From Candidatus Bathyarchaeota archaeon (lineage in GTDB: Archaea; Thermoproteota; Bathyarchaeia; Bathyarchaeales; Bathycorpusculaceae): 64,000 nt of DNA. Made by a program: the position numbers and the translations under genes. Below are positions 1-9,128 of the stretch, one piece after another (positions within the stretch are counted from its first letter, which is position 1; every line of letters begins with the position of its first letter). Where the stretch lies: the NCBI GenBank assembly GCA_029881805.1, contig JAOULW010000001.1:248001-312000 (forward strand). Direction: 5' to 3'. The notes below the pieces were generated by a model that worked only from the letters and a program-made list of their open reading frames with translations, searched no databases and had not been told where the DNA came from.

Positions 1-2
1 GG

Positions 3-1370
3 GACGGGACAACCACTGCAGTGATAACCTCTGGTGAATTGCTGAATAAAGCCGAAGAACTTATTGAGAAAAACGTGCATCCCACAATAATAATTGATGG
101 ATATAAAAAAGCCTCAGAAAAGGCCCTCGAAGTCTTGGAAAAAATCGCAATACCGACCGAGGCAAAGCTTGAAGAATACTCGAAAAAAGCTGCAATGACT
201 TCGATGGCAAGCAAACTTGTAGCTGAACATAGAGAATATCTGGCCGAGTTGGCAGTTAAGGCCGTTCTTGAAGTTGCGGAAAAAGAAGGCAACAAATACA
301 AGGTGGATATAGAGGACATTAAAATCGAAAAAAAGCCAGGCGAATCAATAAGAGATACGAGACTTATTCAAGGCATAGTTTTGGACAAGGAAGTTACGCA
401 CTCCGGAATGCCAAAGCGCGTAGAGAAGGCCAAAATAGCATTACTCGATTGCCCCTTAGAAATTGAAAAAACGGAGTTTGACGCAAAAATCAACATCGAA
501 AGCCCAGAGCAAATGGAAGCTTTTCTTAAACAAGAGGAAGGGATGTTGCGAGAAATGGTTGATAAGATAGCCGCAACGGGCGCAAACGTGGTTTTGTGTG
601 AAAAAGGCATTGACGACATGGTGCAGCACTTTCTGTCTAGAAAGGGAATACTTACTGTTCGGAGAAACAAGAAGTCAGACATGGAGAAACTTGCAAAAGC
701 CACCGGCGGAAAAGTAGTAACAAATTTGGCTGCTCTAACTTCTGCGGATTTGGGTCATGCTACCCTTGTCGAAGAGCGCAAAATCGGTGACGACAAAATG
801 ACTTTTGTAGAAGGATGCAAACATCCCAAAGCAGTCACAATTCTGATAAGAGGTGGAACCCAACGCATAGTGGACGAAGCAGAACGATCATTACATGACG
901 CTTTATGCGTAGTAAGAGACATTGCTGAAGAACCAAAAATCTTGGCTGGAGGCGGAGCACCAGAGCTTGAGGTTTCACGAATGCTCAGGAAATATGCTGA
1001 AACTCTTCCAGGAAGGGAACAGCTCGCAGTTAAGAGTTTCGCAGAAGCCCTTGAAGCCGTTCCCTTAGCGCTGACTGAAAACGCTGGTCTAGACCCAATA
1101 GATATACTTTCTGAACTGAGAGCGAGGCATGAAAAAGGTGAAACATGGGCCGGAATAGAAGTGCACTCTGGCAAAGTTCGAGACATGAACCAAGCTGGAG
1201 TCTTTGAACCCTTAGCAGTCAAGAAGCAGATAATAAAATCATCAACAGAAGCCGCTTCAATGATTCTTAAAATCGACGACGTAATTGCGGCTGGAAAAAT
1301 GAGGGCTCCTCCAACACCGCCAGGGGGTCCACCTGGAGGTTATGGCTATCCAGGCGCTGGGGAGTATTAG
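3..1370 (+). CDS. Thermosome (group II chaperonin) subunit, 5' end outside window
   Basis: ATP-dependent protein-folding chaperonin of the archaeal cytosol, forming a two-ring complex with a built-in lid. The reading frame is open from the first bases, which encode the DGTTT part of the conserved GDGTTT nucleotide-binding motif, so about 90 N-terminal residues lie upstream of the window. The apical domain follows, then the returning equatorial motif [12 protein letters not shown] near the C-terminus and a Gly/Pro/Tyr-rich tail ending GAGEY, typical of thermosome subunits. The rpoK frame begins 21 bases downstream in the same reading frame, suggesting co-transcription. Family assignment is certain; which paralogue (alpha or beta) cannot be told. 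Confidence 0.96.
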   Translation, partial: DGTTTAVITSGELLNKAEELIEKNVHPTIIIDGYKKASEKALEVLEKIAIPTEAKLEEYSKKAAMTSMASKLVAEHREYLAELAVKAVLEVAEKEGNKYKVDIEDIKIEKKPGESIRDTRLIQGIVLDKEVTHSGMPKRVEKAKIALLDCPLEIEKTEFDAKINIESPEQMEAFLKQEEGMLREMVDKIAATGANVVLCEKGIDDMVQHFLSRKGILTVRRNKKSDMEKLAKATGGKVVTNLAALTSADLGHATLVEERKIGDDKMTFVEGCKHPKAVTILIRGGTQRIVDEAERSLHDALCVVRDIAEEPKILAGGGAPELEVSRMLRKYAETLPGREQLAVKSFAEALEAVPLALTENAGLDPIDILSELRARHEKGETWAGIEVHSGKVRDMNQAGVFEPLAVKKQIIKSSTEAASMILKIDDVIAAGKMRAPPTPPGGPPGGYGYPGAGEY

Positions 1371-1391
1371 AATACGTCTAGAGAAGACAGG

Positions 1392-1631
1392 ATTTCAATA
1401 GGTCCGCCAAAAATTACTCGCTTCGAAAAAGCAAGAATAGTCGGATCTAGGGCGCTCCAAATCTCTATGGGAGCCCCTCCACTCATCGATGTTTCGGAAG
1501 GTTTCTCAAGTCCAATAGAAATAGCATTAAAAGAACTTGAGGTAGGTATCCTACCGATAACTATACGACGCGCGTTGCCTGATGGAACCTTTCAAGATAT
1601 ACCTATAAAATGGCTTCTGGAAGAAGGATAA
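1392..1631 (+). CDS. rpoK: DNA-directed RNA polymerase subunit K (Rpb6/omega family), no canonical start codon
   Basis: Small RNA polymerase assembly subunit. The translation contains the family hallmarks GPPKITRFEKARIVGSRALQ, then the SMGAP segment and a C-terminal GILPITIRRALPDGTF, about 79 residues, normal for RpoK. It follows the thermosome gene by 21 bases and in the same frame. No ATG, GTG or TTG occurs between the thermosome TAG stop and the conserved TRFEKAR region. The only in-frame ATG (1467) would remove that essential segment. The start is placed at ATT 1392; ATA at 1398 is the alternative. Function is certain, the start is not. Confidence 0.9.
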   Translation: MSIGPPKITRFEKARIVGSRALQISMGAPPLIDVSEGFSSPIEIALKELEVGILPITIRRALPDGTFQDIPIKWLLEEG

Positions 1632-1675
1632 TCCTTTCAGGTGCCAGATAAATACTCGATAAAGATGATGAGAGA

Positions 1676-2029
1676 ATGGAGATTCTAGAAATAGCCTCCC
1701 TCGCAGAGTTTTCACCAGTCAAATATGTGAAAACGCCTCTAAACAACACGAAGGGACTCGTCCGCCTGTTGTGCTTTGAACCCGGACAAGGAGTGGCGCT
1801 CCACAAACATCCGAAGGCGGACGAAATATTCTACGTGTTGAACGGCAAAGCAGAACTTACGGTTGGCGAAGAAACAGCTCAAATAGACGCGGGAAGGTTT
1901 GTGAAAGCTCCAGCAGATACTTTTCACGGTTGGAAAAACGGTCCAGAAAAGTTGATTCTGATTTCCGTGCTCATGCCTGTTTTAAGTTATGCGTACGCTG
2001 AAGAAGCGGCAAGAATGGAGTTTATGTAG
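1676..2029 (+). CDS. Cupin-domain protein
   Basis: A 117-residue single-domain cupin (small beta-barrel). The first cupin motif is visible as HKHPKADEIFYVLNGKAEL around residues 44-62, giving His, His and Glu ligands for a metal, and the second motif ends with the conserved His of TFHGWKNG near residue 86. Such stand-alone cupins bind a metal and act as isomerases, dioxygenases or sensors; the substrate cannot be predicted. ATG 1676 is the first start after rpoK, 45 bases downstream, so it may belong to the same transcript. Confidence 0.85.
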   Translation: MEILEIASLAEFSPVKYVKTPLNNTKGLVRLLCFEPGQGVALHKHPKADEIFYVLNGKAELTVGEETAQIDAGRFVKAPADTFHGWKNGPEKLILISVLMPVLSYAYAEEAARMEFM

Positions 2030-2052
2030 ACTTCAGGAGCATCGTTCCCTTT

Positions 2053-2547
2053 TTATTTCTTTTTTTCGTCTCGGATTTCCATCAAGCTTTCCATTGCATC
2101 TTTTAGCACTTTTCTGATTCTGGTCCAGTGCGCCCCTTGCCAATATACCTGCTCGCATTTTGGGCATTCCCAAAACTCGTTATAGTGGTTGAATGTGTTT
2201 TTCTCGATTCTACTTACCACCCTTTCTTTTGGTATTAGTTTAACTCGCGCATTGCATTTTGGGCATCTTGAGACCGTCATGTCTACGTCTAACTTAATGG
2301 CGAACCTTTTTGCAAGTTCCGCCAGCCTTTCCTCCTCTGTTTGCCCCTTCAAATAAAAAGTGTCAACCCCTTTTGCTGTGGCTTGCTGGTAAAGCCCCAA
2401 ATCCCTCGTAAGCAAAATTCTTCCTTCCTTTTTTGCTACCATGACAAGTTGAGGGTCATCAAGCTTGTTTGAGTATTTTACATTGTGTCCCAATATTCGA
2501 AGCCAACGCGTCAGCTTCCCAAGCATTCCATCTGCAATAAACTTCAA
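2053..2547 (-). CDS. Mut7-C RNase-domain protein with C-terminal zinc ribbon
   Basis: A 164-residue protein of the Mut7-C (PIN-like) family. The N-terminus FIADGMLGKLTRWLRILG and the downstream LLTRDLGLY segment are the two acidic signatures of this nuclease-like fold. The second half has two CPKC knuckles (around residues 94 and 128) that would bind zinc. Archaeal members are predicted RNases or RNA-binding proteins; catalytic activity is inferred from family only. It ends the minus-strand pair with dihydroorotase: only three bases separate them, so they are probably one operon. Confidence 0.88.
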   Translation of the reverse strand: MKFIADGMLGKLTRWLRILGHNVKYSNKLDDPQLVMVAKKEGRILLTRDLGLYQQATAKGVDTFYLKGQTEEERLAELAKRFAIKLDVDMTVSRCPKCNARVKLIPKERVVSRIEKNTFNHYNEFWECPKCEQVYWQGAHWTRIRKVLKDAMESLMEIRDEKKK

Positions 2548-2550
2548 TGC

Positions 2551-3891
2551 TCACTGTCTCCGGATTATTTCTCCAATTCCCGCCTTAGCAACGATTTCCC
2601 CCTCATCCATGACTAATTGACCGTTAACAAACGTCTTAATCGGTTCTCCTTCAACCGACCACCGGTCAAAAGGAGAGTATTTCGCTTTTGAATGAAATTT
2701 TGAAGCGTCAATTTTACATTGCTTCTTCAGATCCACGATTGTTAAATCTGCCTTGTTTCCCCTTTTCAAGCAGCCTCTATCCGTCAAGTTAAAGATTTCA
2801 GCAGGTTTTTCCGCCATAAGTTTGACAACATCCCCTAATGATAATCGCCCGCGTTTAACCTGTGTGAGCAATAGTGGTAGCGTTGTTTCCAAACCGGGTA
2901 TGCCAACCTTAACATCCCAAACAGTCCTTGCTTTCTTCTCCTCAGGAGCGTGTGGCGCATGATCTGAGGCTAAAATGTCAATCCATCCTCTTCTTATTCC
3001 ATTCATGAGTGCACTGGCGTGGTTTTTTCCTCGAACAGGTGGCATAGTTAAAGCTAATGTTCCAACCTTTCTTAAATCGTCAACTGAGAGAAATAGATGA
3101 TGTGGTGTTGCCTCACAAGTTATTTGCATTCCAGGCTTTTTTCCATCTAGTACTGCTTTTAACCCATTTTCCGTACTCACATGACAAAAATGCACACGTG
3201 CATTGGTCTGCTTGACAATTTCTAGTAAATGCTTCACGGCTTTTACTTCAACGCTTTCTGAGTGTGCTTTCAGGAATGCTTCAATTTCATTGCAGTTCGC
3301 GTGCTTAAAACTGTCTTCAGTCTTTCTCAGCGATTTTCGGTCTTCGGCGTGGACAGCCACCAAAACCTTTAGTTGGCTAACAACCTTGAACGCCTCTAAC
3401 AAAGCATTGTCATTGTCGATGTCTAAACCACCAACTTGCTCTGCCATAAACAGTTTAAAGGCGACTGCGCCTTTCTCAAGTATTTTCTCTATTTCTTTCG
3501 TGTTTTTTGGAAATTCTGAGTAAAAGCCAACATTGACCAAAATTCTTCTATCAGCAGTTTTCATGCGAGTTTGTAGAGTTTCAGCACTCATCGTTACTGG
3601 TTCATTATTCGGCATGTCCAAAACTGTTGTTATTCCACCCGCTGCCGCAGCTGCTGTTCCAGTGTAGAAATCCTCTTTGTACGCTTTTCCTTCATCTCGA
3701 AGATGTACGTGAGCATCTATTAGACCAGGCAAAACTAATTGATTTTTTAAGTCGATCTTCTTCTCCGATTTAGGCATGTTTACTTCTTTGCTTATTTTTA
3801 AAATCTTGCCTTCATTTATCGCTAGACTGCAGTCCACTATTCTGTTTTTTATGTAAGCTTTTGTATTGTTTAAGGCTAGGTCAACAATCAT
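2551..3891 (-). CDS. pyrC: Dihydroorotase
   Basis: Amidohydrolase-fold enzyme that cyclises carbamoyl-aspartate to dihydroorotate, the third step of pyrimidine synthesis. The zinc-binding HxH is in DAHVHLRDEG (about residues 60-69), further ligands are in the VHFCHVSTE region, and the catalytic Asp is in SDHAPH near residue 308. At 446 residues it matches the long (type I, allantoinase-like) dihydroorotases. Allantoinase is the main alternative, but carA, carB and pyrF lie in the same window and favour the pyrimidine role. Confidence 0.92.
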   Translation of the reverse strand: MIVDLALNNTKAYIKNRIVDCSLAINEGKILKISKEVNMPKSEKKIDLKNQLVLPGLIDAHVHLRDEGKAYKEDFYTGTAAAAAGGITTVLDMPNNEPVTMSAETLQTRMKTADRRILVNVGFYSEFPKNTKEIEKILEKGAVAFKLFMAEQVGGLDIDNDNALLEAFKVVSQLKVLVAVHAEDRKSLRKTEDSFKHANCNEIEAFLKAHSESVEVKAVKHLLEIVKQTNARVHFCHVSTENGLKAVLDGKKPGMQITCEATPHHLFLSVDDLRKVGTLALTMPPVRGKNHASALMNGIRRGWIDILASDHAPHAPEEKKARTVWDVKVGIPGLETTLPLLLTQVKRGRLSLGDVVKLMAEKPAEIFNLTDRGCLKRGNKADLTIVDLKKQCKIDASKFHSKAKYSPFDRWSVEGEPIKTFVNGQLVMDEGEIVAKAGIGEIIRRQ

Positions 3892-4150
3892 GTTAGTCGC
3901 TCTCTTTTGTTATTAGGTTAAAGCAGATGAGGACGTTAAAAAAATTACTCTTTTATAGTCATTTTATACCATCCAACGGTTGATCTGCGTTTTTCATACA
4001 TCACTCAGAAATTCTCTTCAATAATATCAATCAATTATCTGTGATTGTTCTAATAGCTTTGCAATTATATTCGAAATGAAGGGTAACTGATTGTTCTAAA
4101 CTATAGGTTTAAATAAGCGGTTACAGCAGCGTTTAAATGGAAGGTGGGTC

Positions 4151-4750
4151 ACGATTAATAACTTTTGGAAGTACATGCTGTTTCTTTGCATAGCCCTCCT
4201 GACAGCGTATCCCATTTTCCTAGGATTACAACCCAGCCAGAGCGAAATACTTGTTCCTCCAGATGGCGAAAAGATTTCTGACAATGACTCGTCAAGTGAT
4301 AACACGTCAATTCCAATTGAAGAAGCTTCGGTAAAAACCTTAATTGTGGTGAACCCAAACAATATAAGTCTGGTAGCGAGCGAAAGTTTCACCATCAATA
4401 TAGATATAATTAATGTAGAAGACCTTTCAGCATATGATTTAAGACTTACATACGATGACACTATTGTTACGGCAATTGATGTTATCATCGGTGATTTTTT
4501 CCCCAAAAATTGCTTTGTGATTAAAAAAGAAGTCACCAAGAATGTACCTTGCTCGGAGAATATTCCAACAGTCTGGATTGCGGTAAGTGCCCCTTGGGGC
4601 TGTCCAGATTTTGCAGTTAGCGGTAACGGGACACTTGCGACGATTCGCTTCAAAGCCATATCAACAGGAAATTGTACCCTGAAACTCTACAAAACTCAGA
4701 TACTCAATCCTCGAACTAAGAATTATGCAGATGCAGCACAGAGTTATTGA
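4151..4750 (+). CDS. Secreted cohesin-domain protein, N-terminal part (frame broken before 4750)
   Basis: A hydrophobic signal segment (YMLFLCIALLTAYPIFLG) is followed by an acidic Ser/Asn linker and one cohesin-type beta-sandwich (VVNPNNISLVASESFTINID ... GNGTLATIRFKA). The frame runs off after NYADAAQ, while the next frame resumes at once with HRVIDGYVQCKI, the normal end of such a domain. This looks like a frameshift, or a sequencing error, in one gene reaching 5702. ATG 4175 would start inside the signal core; an ATT at 4151, six bases after GGTGG, would give MNNFWKYML with a basic residue, a better signal peptide. Probable role: cell-surface protein. Confidence 0.7.
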   Translation, partial: TINNFWKYMLFLCIALLTAYPIFLGLQPSQSEILVPPDGEKISDNDSSSDNTSIPIEEASVKTLIVVNPNNISLVASESFTINIDIINVEDLSAYDLRLTYDDTIVTAIDVIIGDFFPKNCFVIKKEVTKNVPCSENIPTVWIAVSAPWGCPDFAVSGNGTLATIRFKAISTGNCTLKLYKTQILNPRTKNYADAAQSY

Positions 4751-5702
4751 TGGTTATGTTCAGTGCAAGATATATGAACATGAGATTGCCGCTTATCTCG
4801 ATGCACCGCCGCATCTCCTGCCTGGCTCCTCTTGTTTGATTGAAGGATCAGCGGTCAATAAAGGTCTATGCAACGAAACCAATGCGAGTTTTAATCTTCT
4901 CATCGACGGACAGGTAGTAAACTCGACAATTGTAGATCTATTGACAACAGGGTCATCAATTGATTTGACTTATGTGTTTACTCCCACCGAAGAGAAAATC
5001 TATAATGTTACTGCGTACGTCGAACCAGTACGAGATGAGGAGTACACTCAAGACAATGTGGTCTCAGAGAACGTTGTTGTTAGGACAAAACTAAGAGTCC
5101 CACAAGATTATGCAACTATTCAAGAAGCAATTGATACTGCAGTTGCGGGAGAAACCATAGTTGTCGCCCCCGGAATATATCATGAACACATAGGTATAGA
5201 CAAACGCTTGACACTCGCAGGCGAAGACTGCAATACAACAATTATCGACGGGAATGGCGAAAACAAAGTGATAATAACTATAAACGTAGGTAATGTCAAA
5301 CTTACTGGATTTACAATAAGAAACGGAGCTGGAGGCATTCTTTTAGAATATTCAAACAATAGCGTTATCGAAGGCAATATAGTTACAGGAACAATGGATG
5401 GGATTTCGCTAATTTTTAGTAGCAATAACACGATTATCTCGAATATGATAAAAGAAAATAGGAGAGGCCTATTTCTTGGAGAGTCAATCAATAATACGCT
5501 GTATTGGAATAGCTTTGTTAACAACACGGAACAAGCTGCGACCATGAATTCACTGAATATCTGGGAAAACGGCGTAGAAGGCAACTACTGGAGTGACTAC
5601 GAGGGTGAAGATGCAGATGGCGATGGGATTGGCGATGATGCATATGTCATAGATGCGGAGAATCGCGATAATTATCCTCTTATAAAGCAAAAAATTGATT
5701 AA
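4725..5702 (+). CDS. C-terminal part of the same surface protein: CARDB-like domain plus NosD-type beta-helix
   Basis: Continues the interrupted cohesin protein in the next frame. After the VIDGYV end of the cohesin domain comes a CARDB-like Ig domain (LPGSSCLIEGSAVNKGLCNE to VSENVVVRT), then the motif RVPQDYATIQEAIDTAVAGE that opens many pectin-lyase-like proteins, and NosD/PbH1 repeats (GNIVTGTMDGISLIF, SNMIKENRRGLFL). It closes with the common GNYWSDYEGEDADGDGIGDD calcium-type motif. There is no membrane anchor. The nominal start at 4725 is artificial; as a separate gene it would lack a signal peptide. Confidence 0.75.
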   Translation: MQMQHRVIDGYVQCKIYEHEIAAYLDAPPHLLPGSSCLIEGSAVNKGLCNETNASFNLLIDGQVVNSTIVDLLTTGSSIDLTYVFTPTEEKIYNVTAYVEPVRDEEYTQDNVVSENVVVRTKLRVPQDYATIQEAIDTAVAGETIVVAPGIYHEHIGIDKRLTLAGEDCNTTIIDGNGENKVIITINVGNVKLTGFTIRNGAGGILLEYSNNSVIEGNIVTGTMDGISLIFSSNNTIISNMIKENRRGLFLGESINNTLYWNSFVNNTEQAATMNSLNIWENGVEGNYWSDYEGEDADGDGIGDDAYVIDAENRDNYPLIKQKID

Positions 5703-5709
5703 ATGAAGA

Positions 5710-6618
5710 TTATTCTATTGCTTTGAATAAGTCTCTTTCCGTTATCATGCCAGCCAACTTTCCGTTTTTCACAACTGGCAAGGCTCCAAAGTTTTTCTCT
5801 CGCATCATCTTTGCCGCCTGGCCAATGTCTTCGTCCGGTTCGATTGTCGAAACTTCTTTTGTCGCTATCTCAAGTGCAGACGTGTTTAGAACTTGCAATA
5901 TCGTTCCAGATTTTAAATACTTGAATACTTTTCCGGAGCCGAAAAATCGTATGACGTCCATAGAGGTTATTATGCCTACTACTTTGCCGTCAGAGATTAT
6001 TGGTAATCTTCTGAAGCCTTGGGCTATCATTGTTTTCTCTGCTTCAAATATCGTTGTTGTAGGTAGCGCTGTGACTACGTTCTCTGACATAAGTTGAGAA
6101 ACCTTTGTGCCGCTTAGCCTGTTGGCAAATAGCCTTGCAATGTCCCTCTCTGTTATTATTGCTCTCACGCGATTTTCTTGGTCAACCACTGGCAAGCCGC
6201 CAAGGTTTTTCTTCTTCATCAACTCTATTGCCTCGCTTATTTTTGCGGAAGTTCCGATTGAAACAACCTTTTTGTTCATTATGAGTTTTACAGGTTCATT
6301 TATTGCTTTGAAAAAATTTCCGCCGAGTCTTCGTCGAATTATTTCGAATTTTTTTCCGCCGCCTAAATAATCAATTATGTCCGTGGCTGTCATGATTCCT
6401 TCTAGAGCTTTTGTTCCTGGATTGGAAATTGGTATTCGGCGGAATCCTTCCTTAGACATTGTTTGTATTGCATCATAAATCGGTGTGGTGGAGGCAACTG
6501 TTATAACCGGGCTTTTTGCGACATGCAGTATTTCGCTTTCTCGTTTCTTCGAAGGATGAACCTTCAAGGAAAGCGAACCCTTTTCTTTCAAGGTCCTCCT
6601 AAAACTTTCTCTACTCAA
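5710..6618 (-). CDS. Four-CBS-domain protein
   Basis: A 302-residue protein made almost wholly of two CBS pairs (Bateman modules). Repeat signatures include GFRRIPISN, LGGLPVVDQENRV, GFRRLPIIS and FGALPVVKNGKL, each followed by a (G/A)xITxxD(L/I) motif. Such modules bind adenosine nucleotides or SAM and regulate a partner. No output domain is attached. The first about 35 residues are basic and lack a recognised fold. It is the last of three consecutive minus-strand CBS genes, 12 bases after the previous one. Confidence 0.9.
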   Translation of the reverse strand: MSRESFRRTLKEKGSLSLKVHPSKKRESEILHVAKSPVITVASTTPIYDAIQTMSKEGFRRIPISNPGTKALEGIMTATDIIDYLGGGKKFEIIRRRLGGNFFKAINEPVKLIMNKKVVSIGTSAKISEAIELMKKKNLGGLPVVDQENRVRAIITERDIARLFANRLSGTKVSQLMSENVVTALPTTTIFEAEKTMIAQGFRRLPIISDGKVVGIITSMDVIRFFGSGKVFKYLKSGTILQVLNTSALEIATKEVSTIEPDEDIGQAAKMMREKNFGALPVVKNGKLAGMITERDLFKAIE

Positions 6619-6630
6619 TGGTTTTCTCCC

Positions 6631-7416
6631 TCATTTTGCAAGCAGCCTGACAACATCTTCCCGATCAACTATGCCAACTAATCTGCCTTCCTCATCCACA
6701 ACTGGAACTCTTCCTATGTCCTTTGAAATCATTACCTTAGCAACTCTGATTGCCTTTATGTGAGGTTTCACTGCGATTACTTGTGTTTCCATTATTGAAG
6801 AGATTTTTGTGGAGGTTCGAAAACGTCCCTTCTTAGATTCGAATGTTGGCAACAATGCGCCTCTTTCGAGGAGGTCTTTCTGTGTGACAATACCCACGAG
6901 CTTGTCTTTTCTCACGACTGGTAGGCCAGTTAAAGATTCTGTCTGCATCAGTCGCCAAATACTGTCTATCTCATCTTCTGGAGAGCACGTCACAACATTC
7001 TTGGACATTATTTCTCCAGTTGTTTTGGAAAGTTTTTCTGGGCTTGTCTTGAGCATAGCTTCCATGAATCTTTCTAAGCCTAGAACTCCTCTGTAAGTCT
7101 TGTCTTGAGTAGACTCTACAACTGGTGCGCACAATTCGTCTTGTCGAATCATTTCTTTAACGGCTGAAAATGCATCTCCTTCTAGGATTGCGGCATAATT
7201 TGGGTTTGTCATTATGCCTTTTACTCTTATTGGTGAAACGGAAGAAGAAATCGTCATCACGGTGCCGCGAGAGATTATTCCCACTAGTTTCTGGTTTTCA
7301 TCTGTTACAGGGAGAATTCTTAAGGTGTAATCTCTTATTGTTGCGCGGGCTTTTGTTGCAAGTTCGTCTTCATAAATAAACAGGTGTTTTTCGTCCGTGA
7401 TTTCTCTAACACGCAA
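6631..7416 (-). CDS. Four-CBS-domain protein
   Basis: Second of the three CBS genes. Four CBS motifs are visible: RILPVTDENQKLVGIISRG, a degenerate second copy, LTGLPVVRKDKLVGIVTQKD and IGRVPVVDEEGRLVGIVDRE at the C-terminus. TTG 7416 is chosen because GAGG lies seven bases before it; a longer form from TTG 7458 would overlap the upstream gene by 31 bases. Probably a nucleotide-sensing regulatory protein acting on a separate partner; the target is unknown. Confidence 0.87.
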   Translation of the reverse strand: MRVREITDEKHLFIYEDELATKARATIRDYTLRILPVTDENQKLVGIISRGTVMTISSSVSPIRVKGIMTNPNYAAILEGDAFSAVKEMIRQDELCAPVVESTQDKTYRGVLGLERFMEAMLKTSPEKLSKTTGEIMSKNVVTCSPEDEIDSIWRLMQTESLTGLPVVRKDKLVGIVTQKDLLERGALLPTFESKKGRFRTSTKISSIMETQVIAVKPHIKAIRVAKVMISKDIGRVPVVDEEGRLVGIVDREDVVRLLAK

Positions 7417-7427
7417 GAAATCGCCTC

Positions 7428-8060
7428 TTATTCCTCTTCTTCCAGTTCGATCCTGCAATCCTCGCAGAGGAATTCTCCGTCAACTTCTTTCAGGTCGTCA
7501 GACCAGCTTTCGCAACTGTCACAGTATCCAGCAAGCGGTTTTGATTCTTCCTCTGCTTCTTGAACTCTGTTTTCTCCCTCTATAAGTGCTTGCTCTTGAA
7601 TGGTTTCGATAAGTTCGGGCATGACCGCTAAAACATCTTTACTTGAAAGCACTCCAACGAGGTTTCCCTTGTATATGACTCCTAATCTCCTAATGTTTAG
7701 TCTATTCATTCTTCTTGCAGCCTGGCTTATTGTTTCACCAGACTCTATGGTGATGAGGGGTGAGGTCATAACTTCCTTGACTCTAATGGAGTCTGGTTTG
7801 ACGTTCTTAGTTACAACCCTTCCAACGAGGTCTCTTTCTGTTATTATTCCAACTGGTTTTCCTTCTTCACTGGTTATTATTACGCAGCCCAAACCATGTT
7901 TATCCATTAGTTCTGCAACTCGGTTTGTAGATGCATCTTCTTGTATGGTTATAACTGGGCTGCTCATAACGTCCCTAACTAGCATTTTAGACCTTAAACC
8001 TATGTCCGACATTGTTCTCATCCCCGCAAATGTCACGAGTTCTGCTAGGCTCAGCTTCAT
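7428..8060 (-). CDS. CBS-pair protein with C-terminal zinc ribbon
   Basis: First gene of the CBS group. Two CBS domains (VRDVMSSPVITIQEDAS and the LNIRRLGVIYKGNLVGVLSS segment) are followed by a Pro/Glu linker and a zinc-ribbon of two CxxC pairs (GYCDSCESW ... FLCEDCRIEL) and an acidic tail. The ribbon could mediate nucleic-acid or protein contact, which the two downstream CBS proteins lack. ATG 8060 is taken because a TATA-like TTTTAAATG lies about 30 bases upstream, implying a nearly leaderless start; ATG 8012 (MSDIGL) with GGGG upstream is also plausible. Confidence 0.85.
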   Translation of the reverse strand: MKLSLAELVTFAGMRTMSDIGLRSKMLVRDVMSSPVITIQEDASTNRVAELMDKHGLGCVIITSEEGKPVGIITERDLVGRVVTKNVKPDSIRVKEVMTSPLITIESGETISQAARRMNRLNIRRLGVIYKGNLVGVLSSKDVLAVMPELIETIQEQALIEGENRVQEAEEESKPLAGYCDSCESWSDDLKEVDGEFLCEDCRIELEEEE

Positions 8061-8186
8061 TGAACTCAGAATAAACATCAAACATTTAAAACTTGTTATG
8101 TTCAGCGGACATACACCTTTCTGGCAAAAGTGAAGTTTATTAGCGTCTGCTGATCATGCATATAGTCTAATGCGGAAGATGATTAA

Positions 8187-9077
8187 ATGTTGAAGACAAA
8201 CGTTGATAAACTTGTGAAAATCTCGGTTTTCGGCGAAGTCGCGAGCCCGATCTCAGGAAGAGGTGTGTATAACATTTCGGCTCAGGGTACTCCAATGGTT
8301 TTACCAGGCGTCGGTGGAATCACATACAACGTGAGAGTTGGCGACCTAGCATGCGGTTGGGAGGCAGATCATGTTGAGCCTGGTGTGAGTGTGGAAAACA
8401 AGGAGAATGATCCGCGTTTCGGGCAGGCTGCGAACGCTGCTTTCAATGTGCTTTCTTGTGTTGGAAATGAGGCGGCGGTTGCTACGGGCGATGCGAAAGG
8501 TGCGAAGGGTGTTGTTGTTGGCAAGCACGGCGGAATAGAGCATGTTATGGTGGATTTTCAACCAGAGACTCTTGAGAAACTTATGCTTGGCGACAAGGTG
8601 CTTGTGAAGGCTTTTGGCATTGGGCTAAAGCTTTCAGATTTCCCTGACATAAAGGTGATGAACATGGACCCGCATTTTTTTGACGCTTTAGACCCGAAGC
8701 CGAATGGCGACAAATTGGAGGTTCCTGTTACGCATATTGTTCCAGCGGCTACAATGGGTTCGGGCTTAGGGGCGAACCAGACCTATTCTGGAGACTATGA
8801 TATTCAGCTTTTCGACGAAAGCACTAGAAAGCAGTATGGACTTGATGATTTGAGGCTTGGTGATCTGGTTGCCATACTCGATGCAGATCACTCCTATGGA
8901 AGGATATACAAGCAAGGCGCCGTGTCTGTTGGCATAGTTGTGCACACCAACTGCATAACAGCTGGTCACGGACCTGGAGTCACGACCCTGATGACGTCGC
9001 CTTCTGGAAAAATCATTCCGAAGGTGGATGCAAACGCCAATATTTCTTCAATCCTGAAGCTGAGGACAGATATATAA
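8187..9077 (+). CDS. DUF4438 family protein
   Basis: A 296-residue protein matching the DUF4438 family, found in archaea and thermophilic bacteria. Visible family-like segments are the Gly-rich VLPGVGGITYNVRVGDLACGW near residues 37-57, GAKGVVVGKHGGIEHVMVDF, and a C-terminal GIVVHTNCITAGHGPGVTTL. The conserved Cys, His and Gly clusters suggest an enzyme, but no reaction is established. It starts at ATG 8187 and is divergent from the CBS operon, with S26e 51 bases downstream. Confidence 0.85.
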   Translation: MLKTNVDKLVKISVFGEVASPISGRGVYNISAQGTPMVLPGVGGITYNVRVGDLACGWEADHVEPGVSVENKENDPRFGQAANAAFNVLSCVGNEAAVATGDAKGAKGVVVGKHGGIEHVMVDFQPETLEKLMLGDKVLVKAFGIGLKLSDFPDIKVMNMDPHFFDALDPKPNGDKLEVPVTHIVPAATMGSGLGANQTYSGDYDIQLFDESTRKQYGLDDLRLGDLVAILDADHSYGRIYKQGAVSVGIVVHTNCITAGHGPGVTTLMTSPSGKIIPKVDANANISSILKLRTDI

Positions 9078-9128
9078 GGTGGAACATTGCTTTAATTTCT
9101 TGGCGAATGGAAAGGGAGTTGAAGAATT

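Noticed and set aside
1368-1370. TAG as pyrrolysine (readthrough of thermosome into rpoK)
   Set aside because: TAG terminates other ordinary genes here (for example the cupin at 2029), and the fused product would have no family precedent; a near-cognate rpoK start is simpler.
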